Shown here: piece after piece, positions 24,401 to 36,400 of the stretch
How positions within the stretch are numbered: the first letter of the stretch is position 1
How the letters are laid out: each line of letters begins with the position of its first letter
NCBI GenBank assembly: GCA_944474755.1
Contig: OX104114.1
Location: 78,044,623 to 78,108,622, forward strand
DNA from: Limnoperna fortunei
Taxonomy: Eukaryota; Mollusca; Bivalvia; Mytilida; Modiolidae
Direction of reading: 5' to 3'
DNA: 64,000 bases
Position numbers and translations under genes: made by a program
Notes under the pieces: model-generated
Told to the model about the DNA's origin: nothing
The model's input: the letters and a program-made list of their open reading frames with translations, nothing else
Databases searched by the model: none

Positions 24401-27400
24401 ACACCAGGTCTGGTTGTTTTCATCAAATTCTGAATCTGAAATTCAATTTTCTGAGAGTAAATGCTCATGAAATTAACATCTAAAGCAAGTAGTGTCTGAG
24501 CTCTTGATGCAGTGGTCAAAGCTACCAAGGTAACAAGTTTAAATGTTAACAATTTTAAAGATAGACTATCATTTGGACCCAAGTCCGAAAGATACTGCAG
24601 TATTTTCGAGACATCCCATGTATATTTACATTTAGGAATTGGAGGGTTTAAGTTATAATAACCTCTCATAAATCTAATTATGTGTTGTGGATTAACAATC
24701 CAAATATTATTAAAAAATTTTAAAGTTTGAAATAACATTGACTTGTAGGTATTCAAAACTGAATATGAAACTTTATTTTGACATAAAGATGTTAAAAAAT
24801 TTAGAACGTTTGTCTCAGACGGTCTAATAAGATCAACTTTTTGTTGACGACACCAAACAGTCCATTTTTTCCAGCACAGTTCATATTGTTTATTGGTTGA
24901 TGGTCTCCATGAAGACAAGACGATTCTGATAGTCTCTGTTGAAAGTCCTTCACTTTCCAATCTTTGCCTGACACAACACAGGCGACTAAAATCAACTTTC
25001 TGTTGAGTGGATGCACTTCTCCTGAGTGTGGCATTGTTAATAAATCCCTGTGACCTGGCAATCTAGCAGGGTAAGAAATTAAAGCTGAAATCAATAAAGG
25101 ATACCAATTTTGAGTAGGCCATAATGGCACAATGATAATAGCTCTTTCAACTTTGTCTTCTTTTATTTTATTCAATACCCTTGAAATAAGTCTAAAGGGT
25201 GGAAAAATATATGGCTGAAAAGTAGACCAAGATATTGAAAAAGCATCTGTAGAAAAAGCTTCTGGATCATAAGTCCATGACACAAATTTCTCTATCTGAT
25301 AGTTTAGTCTAGTAGCAAACAAATCAATATCTGGTTTGAAAAAATGACTGCAGATTCTCAAAAATATGTCATGTTTGAGTTTCCATTCTTTAGAATCAAG
25401 AAAGTTTCTTGACATAATATCTGCATGAAAATTTTGAATACCAGGAATAAATTGTGCAGTAATGAAAATATTTCTATTAAAGCACCAAATCCATATTTCA
25501 GAAGCTAAGCTATCTAATTCAGCTGAAGTCATACCACCCATACAATTAATGTATGAAACGGCTGTAGAATTGTCACTCTTGATGCCAATATGACACGATT
25601 TTGAATCAGAAAAGAATGATTTTAGTGACAAAAAGATTGCTAACAATTCTAAATAATTGATGTGATGAGTGGATTCAGATGTCGACCAACGACCGCCTGT
25701 TGTTTTTTGTTCAAAACGAGTGCCCCAACCACTTAGGGATGCATCCGTTTCAATCCAATATTCAATTTGTTTTTGTCTTATAGGTTTACCATTCATTTTC
25801 CTAATATTTTGAAGCCACCAGTTTATCTCAGACCTGCTGTCTGTTGAAAGCAACATTTCTTTATCATAATCATTTTCGAATCTCAGGTTTTTAACCTTAT
25901 CTCTTTCCAAAGCTCTATAATGAATTGGACCTAACAACACAGCATAAAATGCATGTACTACCAGGCCAGTAAAAGATGCTAGTAGTCTAATAGTAATTCT
26001 CTTTTGACTTAACAGTTTTTCACCCAGAGATATTATTTTTTGAACTTTTTCCTCTGGTAAAAATACTTTGAATTCCTTAGAATCTATTATTAGGCCAAAG
26101 AAAATTATTCTTTGGGTGGGAATGATGACAGATTTTTTGAAATTCACAGAGAATCCAAGATTATCAAATTCTCTAATGATCCAACATGTTTCATCATAAC
26201 AGATTTCAGGATTTGCATTCGCAACAAGGGAATCATCAATGTAGTAACAACATTTGACGCCATTTTCTCTAAATACTGCAAAAATTGGTCGCATGACCTT
26301 AGTAAATATTCTAGGTGCAGATGCAAGTCCAAATGGGAGGACACAAAATCTAAACAAATTACCTTTCCAGTAAAAAGCCAAAAATTTTCTAAAATTTGAG
26401 TCAATACTAACACTGAAATAAGCATCTTTCAGGTCGATTGAATTCATAAAATCATTTTCTTGAACCATCTCTAAAGCAAAATTAATATTCTCTTGCTTAA
26501 AATGTTGATATTCAACAAATTCATTTAAATTCCTCAAATTAATAACAGGTCTAAGAGTTCCATCCTTTTTTGGAACTAAAAATAAATTTGAAATAAATTC
26601 ATCTGATTTTTCCTTCACAAGTTCAACTGCACCTTTTTCTATCAATGTTTGTACTTCTTTATCAACCATTTCAATTTCACTATCAGAGAAAGAAATTTCA
26701 TTTGGCACAAAGCTTTGGAAAGGATAAGACAAAAACTCTATTTTATATCCTTTTATGAGATCTAGAATCCATTCATCACTAGTAAATTTTTTCCAGTGAT
26801 CTAAATTTAGTTTTCTTACCTTATTCACTGATAATTCTGATTTTGGCCTCTCCTGTGACCAAGACCCCTCTGTACAGGGAAATTTCTGCTCATTGTAGCA
26901 TTTCTGTACCCTGAGCGACCCCTTCCTCTCGGGGTGTATCCCGCCTGTTGTTGGCCCTGTTGATTCCTGTCTACAGCAGGGCCTCTGCCATTTAAATTAC
27001 GACCCCGTACAAATGAGCTTTTTATGTACCCTAAAGAATATTTTGACGGGTCACCAAGTTCTTTCAACCTACTGTTACAATTATCTCCAAAGAGATTATT
27101 AGTGACTGGCACGTCAGGGCCACAGATCTTCCTGAATCTAGGATTAATAAAACTTTTTAATTCATGGCGTCTCTTTTGAGACAAGTTATAGAAACTGTGA
27201 CCTAACAGACTTATAGAGTCTGTGAGCATACCCCTAGTACTAATGGGATCGAGTGGTTCCTTAGTAGTTGCCAAATGATTAGCCAACTTAACAATTGGGA
27301 TCATTCCTAAAGCCATTGATTTTTGGATTTCTTGTAAATTTAAATCATTGCTATGGGCTTGTTTCCCTACTGCATCCCATATATCTTTGTTCACCCTTGG

Positions 27401-30400
27401 TGCACAGAGATATTTACAATTTTCAGGCCTTAAATGTCTCTTAGCTATTTCAAGCATGCTGTCCTTATTAGACTTGACAGATACAGCTGCATTAACAGCT
27501 TTTGCTAAACCTTCACAAACATTTGAACCAGTTTTCTCCTCAGTATTTAACTGGGGAATATCCCATTGAACATCATCAACTACCAGAGTTTCAGTATTGT
27601 TATTATTAAAATCATTTAATTCAGTATCTGCAACTTGTGCGGTATCATCAAAGACTGTATTAAAGGCTTGCACAGGGTCGACACCCTGATTATTATCAAT
27701 TGTAACACTCAAACTTCCAGTACTATAATTATCTGGAAAATAATCACCATCAAAATGGTTAGGTTCCCAATCTAGTTGGGCATCTTCATATGAATCACCA
27801 AGACTAATAAAAGGCCTTCTAGTATTCTCTTGTGGCCTTGTGACAGTTGCCGATGGCAAGGGTCTGGTGTTAGCAACAGAAAATAATGGTCTAGAACCTT
27901 GAACAGTAGCACCAGCAGAAGTTGTATTGTCATGACTGTTATGGGTACTTTTACCCATTTGTGAATTCACAACATTAGTAAGGGCATTAATAGAATTAAT
28001 AATAGAATCAATCCCTAACTGGGATTTTAAATTATCTAAATCTAAGGGTGCATCGTTTTTAACAGACTTTTTCCCTGCACCCGTGCGTTTAACCTTAATT
28101 TTGCTACCGGTTGAAGTTTGATTACCAGCGGTCATTTTCCGCTTTGTAGACGAAGTACCCTTAATAATACGTGGGGTTTTCTTAGAACTTACTTCTGTCA
28201 CAGATTCAGACCTTGTCTGAACTTTACTTCCCTCACTGAAACTATCATCATTTTCTGAGTTAAGGGACAAAATGTACTCATCATCGGCGTGATTCGCCAT
28301 GTACTAAACATAAACAAACCGGTACAAAACAAAAACACGGATGTTTATTCAGTTAAAATTACTTAGACAACGTCTAAAGTAAAGCAATAATTGCAAAAAC
28401 TGGAACAACGTTCTCAGTCTTATTAAATTCTTTAATTTAATTCTGGGCAACGCCCTAGAATATAAAATACGAAAATACGAAACTACACCTCACCAGCTCT
28501 AAAAATGACAATGATGAGCACGGGTTTACACAGGTATTTATGTAACAGGTGTATCACGTGGTATGTGTATGACTACCATCTGTACTATTTTTAACTTCTT
28601 TGAAGTAGAGTTGTTTCCGCTATGCCTCACTGCACTCGGCAAATGATATGCTATATAATACCCTCGAAGAGCCGAGGGCGAAATGTATTAGAATTGTTGA
28701 CAAACTGTTATTCAAGAGCAACAACTCTTACAAGAAGTTATAGGATGATTTGCAGAAAATAAAATGATTTGTAGGCCGTGTCTTTCAGATTATTTTTAAT
28801 ATTTAGTTTTACTCTAGGTTGTACATTTTTTTATTTCTTAGGCAAAAACTGGTACTTTTATCTCAAATTGTTATTACAAGGGCAATAATTTTTTTAGGAG
28901 TCATCTTGAAATAGAGACTTTTTTGCAATTTACAGTTTCACTCTAGATGTTATAGTTTTTAGGTAACACAACAAAAACTAAAAATTTCTATAAAAAATTG
29001 TCATTTTAGGGGTCAATAACTCCTGCAAGAAATGGATCAACAATTTTGGACCAACTATGTGTTTTGAAGGTATTGCCTTCCTAATCATTTAAAGAAAATT
29101 TACAATGTCAATCTACCTCTTATAGTTTTCAAGTTATATTGTAAAAACTGAAAATGTGTAAAAAAACAGTGGTTTTAGAGATTTTTAACAAGTTTATGAT
29201 GGTTAACAGACAACAGACATCAACTGATGGCAAAGGTCACCAGGAACTTTGGTCCATGAGAGCTAACAATCAGAAATTTACAAGAAGTATACAGACCATG
29301 TGGCTAACATAATTAACAATTGTGTGAAGTTTGAAGAAAATCTGTGAAAGTGTTTAACATTTTCATATCATAATACATCATAGATAAAAAAAAAGATACC
29401 TATTATCAATCCCAACTTTTGAATCAGTAAATATCTGGTCAAAAGGTTACAATTTAGAGCCCTGAATAGCTGAAGTGAGCTTTTGTTAAGATTACAATAA
29501 TCTGAGAATCCCCTGCTGTTAAAGACTTTTTAAAAAACTGTTCTCTGATCATTGGACAGCAGATGATTCTCAGACAGAATTTACATGTATTATTATTTTT
29601 TTAAAGCAATAATCCATTCACAGTACAATAATTGTTAAGATGTTTTTTTATTATATTAAAATGTATACCTTTTATAATAAATGGAAAAATAAAGAAGGAA
29701 AACAACAAGATCAAGGGAAATTTCTGCTACCCCTCCACCATGAACCCAAACTTTTGTGATTGTTTCTGTAGTATTTACATGAAGATTCTCTTTTTTTTTC
29801 TTACAGTTGGTCAACAGTACTTACTTCCAAATCTAAAGTTTGTAAATTTGGATTATGAACCAAAAATCTGAAATTCTGCTCCCATCTTGGTTCATCTGTA
29901 TCAGCTTTGATGGTACTGTCATATTTAGCCTGTCCCAGCGAAAGTTTAACATAAGGGCTTGGTTCTGACATCTGTTTCTTTCCTCTCTGAAGTCAAGGAA
30001 ATATTTTATACATTAATATATTTGATTCATTAAACTGGAATAATAATGTCATGAATTAGAGGAGACATTTTCATCAGTAAAAAAATAATTGCATGATTAG
30101 ATGAAAATATTTCATAAAGAAGGATTTTACTTAAAGTTGATGTAGTCTGATACCTATTCTGGTTTAATGCAAAAGCAACATTGATAAATAGGCTTTGCAA
30201 TTTAGCACATTTCACTCAATATGTTGAAAGGTACTTATTTTTTTGAAGCACATAAAAAGTATTAAAAAATGTACACCTGAAGAGTCGTAGTGAAATCACT
30301 ATGTTATCATGTGTTAAAATCGTGAACCCTTATTCAAATTTTGCAATCTAATTAAAATTAGCCACTGCGTGTTTACTATTTACATTAATGCATTGGCTAA

Positions 30401-33400
30401 TTTTAATTAGATTGTCAATTTGAAGCTGAGAGAGAGAAAGTGATGTAAGTTTAAAACATGGAGCGGGAACATAGTGATATAACAGTTAAAACATATATCT
30501 GGGAGAGAATTATAAGGTAATTGATTGTGCAGAGTGAATATTGAAAAAATGATCATGAGTGCCAGAACATATAAGATTAAACCAGTGCACAATATTTGTT
30601 CCGTGCATGTGTGTAATCTGAATGCATTTCGACATGAGTGATCATCTTTTCAATATCCACAATTAAATTTTAATTATCTTGTTTAATACATTGGCAAATA
30701 TTAAATATGTCTCTGACAACTTATAAAAAAGGAATTTCTTTTTTAATGTTCTTGCAGGTCAATGTTTACTACCAATGTTGTTAAGGACATACATTGTGAC
30801 GTCACTTCCAGGGAGTGAAAGAATTCACTTCACATGTGATTTACTAGAATTTATTTCATTCAGAAATATTGGTATTTCATCACTGTCAATGTAATAAAGT
30901 GATGAAAAAGTTTAAACATGGAGAAGGGAGGGATAGTGATGAAACAGTTTAAACTGGGAAAGATTATGCTTGGCAACTTAATCAGAATTTTTTTAATAAC
31001 TATTTCAGTTATAAAATTGAATCGTTATCTACACAACATTTATATAGATGTATTGGGAAATTTATCGACTTTAATGAAATTAACTATATTTTCTTACTAT
31101 CCAATCCTACTTTATGTATGTTATACAGAAATAGAAATTTGTGACTCAAGTACAACTAATTCTATAAAGCAACAGAAATATTTCACTACAGTTAAAAGGA
31201 ATTTTGTTATGCGCAATACGATAAAGTAGGAAAAAAATTAAAGTTTGACTTATATTTCATTTTAGGGTGAAATTAGGAACTGTGTTAAAATGAGATTTTT
31301 ATGCTATTTTCAGCTGTCATAGCAGGGTAAAAAGTGAAGTGTGATTACCCATAACCTTCTGAGGGCAAACTGACAATGAGGGTTAACTTATTTTTAAACT
31401 TTACAACAGTTTTTGAAACTTAGAATCAACGATGTCTAAATTGCTATAAAAAGGTAAGTTAACTAAAAGTTTATCTGGATTGATTTCATTTAACCAACCA
31501 CTCAATCAGTTGGCCCAAATCAATGTGGATGAGGAGAAAAAGAGAACTGACTTAATTATAACACACTATAATTAAGTATAAAATCTATCACATTTAATTG
31601 TTAAGTTGATGAAGTGTACAACATTATAAAGTAAAAATATATAAGGCTTCTAATAGGACAAAACATAAGAATTACAACATAAAATTTCAGTTAACATAAG
31701 TTTACTTTTAGCCAAAAAAAGTCTCTGTACTGTAGGTCTAATGGCTTACTTGTCAAAAAACATTACTGGAGTGCAAAATGGAGTATGCAGAGATTTAAAA
31801 AAATCTTGACCTACTGTAAAAAAAGCCACAATAGAAGCAAAATAATTTTATGATATATCAAGGAACACAGAAAAATACATGTACACATTGAAGTACATAA
31901 ATTTCTTGTTTAAAACAATAGGAAAGATGAAATATCTACAATGATAGCATATACAAAAACAAACCCATCGTTGGAAACCCATGTCTGGTCATGTCCTCAC
32001 TTTGATATCGCAAACTTGTAGACATTTCCCAGTTTTCATGAATATTCATTAAAATTAATTAGCCCATGGGAACGACGTTCACAGGTTAAAACTATTTTGA
32101 TTAAGTGAAAACCCATCGCCGGAAGTGCAAGCAACCAAGTTAATTAGGGCATAAAATATTCATGAAAATGAGAAAATATCTACAAGTGTGCCCACAGTCC
32201 ATAATTGGTAGATAAGAGAAAACGCGACCTGACGTGGGTTTCCGACGATGAAACTAACTTTATTTACCAACTTATATTTACTATGGTGTGCAGATAGCTA
32301 CAAAATATGTTTTTGATAAATGATGTAAAACTGACAAGCTAAATAATGAAATATATCATGTTTGCTCATATTAAAGAGTTATATCTGAAAATGAGGTAAA
32401 ATTGCTGAAATTTGCTGAAAGTGTACATTAAGTAGCTGAAAGGTGCTGAAACAAAACAAATAAAATCTCTTCAGTAGTTAGTGTATGATACTAATCAATT
32501 TTTGTTACTTCCGAAGTTTCATTTACATCATCGATTAACAGCATCTCTATGATAAAAAAGAACATTATGTCAACCATGTTCTGAAACAGCATTCCTTTCA
32601 AAATAAGCCATTCCTTTTTTTCAAATGCTTTATGGAACATTTTTAATATACATGAATGCATAACAGTTTATGATTTGAATTTATTTACTTTAATTAATGA
32701 TGTTTCTTTTACAGCCAAAATACAAGCAATAAACAAAAACCATGCTAAACTGTTCCAGAGAAATATACAAAGAGGTCTCTGAAAATTTATTCGCACATCT
32801 TTAATATGATTGCAATCTTTCTGCGACATTTCAGGGATCTGTGTCGCTAACTTTAGTAGGAAAATAGGTACAATGCACATTAAATATACAATCAATACTG
32901 TCAAACAAGTTTTATTTGATCTTCATTAAAAAAAAATCTTGGTTTTAGATACTTAAAGGAGGCAGAATCCACAAATCTGGTTTCGTACCCAATAAAAAAC
33001 TTGATGCCATAATATAGCAGGAAAATTGCTGAAAGTGCTGTTAAAACACCTTTCCATCAAACAAACATAGCCCCCAGCAAATCAAATACAAGCACATGAA
33101 ATATAGCCATTAACATTTAAATCAAAACTATAGATTTTTGATTGGCCGCCATGGGCGTAGGCATAAGTTCTAGCTTGTCTACCTGTCCACTGCTTACGGA
33201 TGCAGGCATAAGTTCTAGCTTGTCTACCTGTCCAGTACTTATGGATGCAGGCATAAGTTCTTGCTTGTCTACCTGTCCAGTACTTATGGATGCAGGCATA
33301 AGTTCTAGCTTGTCTACCTGTCCAGTACATATGGATGCAGGTATAAGTTCTAGCTTGTCTACCTGTCCAGTACTTATGGATGCAGGTATAAGTTCTAGCT

Positions 33401-36400
33401 TGTCTACCTGTCCAGTACTTATGGATGCAGGTATAAGTTCTAGCTTGTCTACCTGTCCAGTACATATGGATGCAGGTATAAGTTCTAGCTTGTCTACCTG
33501 TCCACTGCTTATGGGTGCAGGTATAAGTTCTAGCTTGTCTACCTGTCCAGTACATATGGATGCAGGTATGTTCTAGCTTGTCTACCTGTCCAGTACATAT
33601 GGATGCAGGTATAAGTTCTAGCTTGTCTACCTGTCCACTGCTTATGGATGCAGGTATAAGTTCTAGCTTGTCTACCTGTCCAGTACATATGGATGCAGGC
33701 ATAAGTTCTAGCTTGTCTACCTGTCCAGTACTTATGGATGCAGGCATAAGTTCTAGCTTGTCTACCTGTCCACTGGTTATGGATGCAGGTATAAGTTCTA
33801 GCTTGTCTACCTGTTCCGTACGTATGGATGCAGGCATAAGTTCTAGCTTGTCTACCTGTCCAGTACATATGGATGCAGGCCTAAGTTCTTGCTTGTCTAC
33901 CTGTCCAGTAAGTATGGATGCAGGCATAAGTTCTTGCTTGACTACCTGTCCATTACTTATGGATGCTGGCCTAAGTTCTTGCTTGTCTACCTGTCCACTG
34001 CTTATGGATGCAGGCATAAGTTCTAGCTTGTCTAACTGTCCAGTACTTATGAATGCTGGCCTAAGTTCTTGCTTGTCTACCTGTCCACTGCTTATGGATG
34101 CAGGCATAAGTTCTAGCTTGTCTAACTGTCAAGTACTTATGGATGCTGGCCTAAGTTCTTGCTTGTCTACATGTCCACTGCTTATGGATGCAGGCATACG
34201 TTCTAGCTTGTCTACCTGTCCACTGCTTATTAATGCAGGCATAAGTTCTAGCTTGTCTTGTTTTTTGCTTTATCATAAACTAACAAGCATAATGCTTAGA
34301 AAAAATCAGTCAAGCATTATCTTCACTTTTTTTTTACAAAATAAGAGGTATCAATAGAGTGGAAATTGGTGGAAAAAGCTAAATCTTTTGTATAGCTATC
34401 ATTGATTTTATCCACATAACATTAGAAACTGAAACGAGAACATAGTAACTTCATCACAATGATTTTTTTTGTTGCAAATTAAACCACTTAGAAGTTGTAG
34501 TTAAGAGGAACATTTTAGCCAAATGTCAGTTCATCAACCAATCATTCAATCTTACTAATCCTGTATATTAATAATATAACTAGCTTCTAAACAGTTTCTC
34601 CTGTTAGCCAACTGTAGAAAATATATAACTTAACTTTATCGCAGGATTTTTCTGTTTCTCGATCAAATATATTCAATACAATCAGTTTTTTTTTTAAAGT
34701 TCAAAATCAGAATGTTATGCCACACAGGTGATGTTAAATTTTGTCATTGCAAAACAATACATCACAAAATTTGGTTTAAAATTATGAGCCAACAAAACAA
34801 AGATTTCATGAAGGTTAATTCCACAGTGTCTACAAAATAATTGTTGAAATTCAGTGAAGAAAACGTTTGTAAAGTGGCCATTTTATAATATAAAAGGGGT
34901 ATTTATCTGGAAATGTATATTATCACACACTGTTATTAATTGTATTAGCAGTAAATATTCTATCTGAAAACAAAAACTGCAGCAACAAATATCACATACC
35001 AGTCTTACTCCTTTTAGATAACTCTGTACAAATTAAAGTTTGCAGCCCATTAATTTCTTCAATAAATTATCCAGGGTTTCTTGTTCACATGTGGACATAG
35101 CAACAAGGATTTGTAAAAATGAAAAATTGTATGAAATAGACAGATATTGGTTTCTACTGACTTGATCATCAAAGATTTTATTTATTTATTAATTTTAAAC
35201 AAGTATCATTGTATTGTTATATACAGAGAACATACATAGTCTGTTCTTTGTCTTGGTTATCTTTTAAACAAAAGGACGAAAAGCAATTCAATAAAAGACA
35301 ATATTTTATGACAATCCATTCTGTGTACTGTATATAAATATTCAGATAAACACATGTACATGGTTGAAAAGTATTAAATTTACTGGGTATTTTTAACAGC
35401 TTTACACCAGAAATAAAAGTAAGTCCAAGCTGTTCTCTCCTATTAAGCTAATTTTCAGTTAATATTTTTTCGATTTTCCTAACAATTTGAATATAATATT
35501 TTATTCTGCAATGTCATTCTGATGCTAAAATTTGTCCATTTTAAGAACTGTGAAGTATGCATTAAATTGTCCTTCACCATACACTAATTATTAGAATGTG
35601 GAATTATTGTATAAAAAATAAATGAAGCAAAAATGATTTCATATACCTACATGTATATTGTACAGCCAATTGTCAGGCTGCAGGAACAAATAATATACAA
35701 TTATAGCCTTTAAATTAGGTCTATATTTTGTTCATATTGACCGTATTAAAGGCTACAATTGTTACATTATTATTTGATATTTTTATGCACATCTTTATAT
35801 ACCACTGTTGTCAAGTAATTATATTCAATGTTTCTTTGACAATGGCACTGTGTTGATGGTTTGTTGTCTCATGTTCCAAAATTTAACATTTCATTGTTTA
35901 AAGAAGTTTAGAAATAGCTGTGCAATAACATTTATTGTAAATTTAACCATGCAATAGAACTTTTTTATCAGCTGTTTTCAAGGAACTCCTCGAAATACAA
36001 CATTTCATGTGACAGGGTTTACACAAATCAAATTTATGAAACAAATATAATTAATAATACTACAAAATAACTCAGCATACTGTATGATAGATAACAGGGA
36101 TGTAGGGAACAACATAAAGGTAAATTAATGTTGTTATAGTTGACTATATCGCTATATTTACATGGTAGAACAAAAGTAAGGACAGGATTTGTTTACTTAC
36201 AGGTAATTCCCTGGCAGAGTCTAAGTTGACCATTAATATACAGGATGACAAGTCTTGATTCAGTTTATTTTTAGCATCCATTTCCTTTATTGTCTGCAAA
36301 CAAAATAATCAAAGATAAAATAAAAGTAAACAAAATATAACATTTAAAGTTAAAATTCCTATATCTAAAAATGTAAAGTTCAGGGCCCAGCGCCATAAAA

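Larger units (their letters stand above)
23376..28694 (-). mobile_element. DIRS1-like tyrosine recombinase retrotransposon, apparently intact
   Basis: A ~5.3-kb element in E-Syt intron 15, in the same orientation as the gene. Order on the minus strand: inverted terminal repeat, Gag, RT/RNase H/Dam-like, tyrosine recombinase, internal complementary region, inverted terminal repeat. The three frames are free of stops. There is no target-site duplication; the trinucleotide AAT (ATT on the coding strand) is shared by the left edge (23376-23378), the right edge (28692-28694) and the junction inside the internal complementary region, as expected if a circular intermediate is inserted by the recombinase. 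The outer termini and junction are seen directly; the mobility model is known for DIRS elements. Confidence 0.93.

Noticed and set aside
27348..27569. Plus-strand frame inside Gag
   Set aside because: Antisense shadow of the intact Gag frame.
33082..34357. Long repetitive reading frames (341 codons minus, 265 and 144 plus) as protein genes
   Set aside because: They are open only because the minisatellite period is 45 bp. Several frames on both strands are equally open, and the array lies in the middle of an E-Syt intron.
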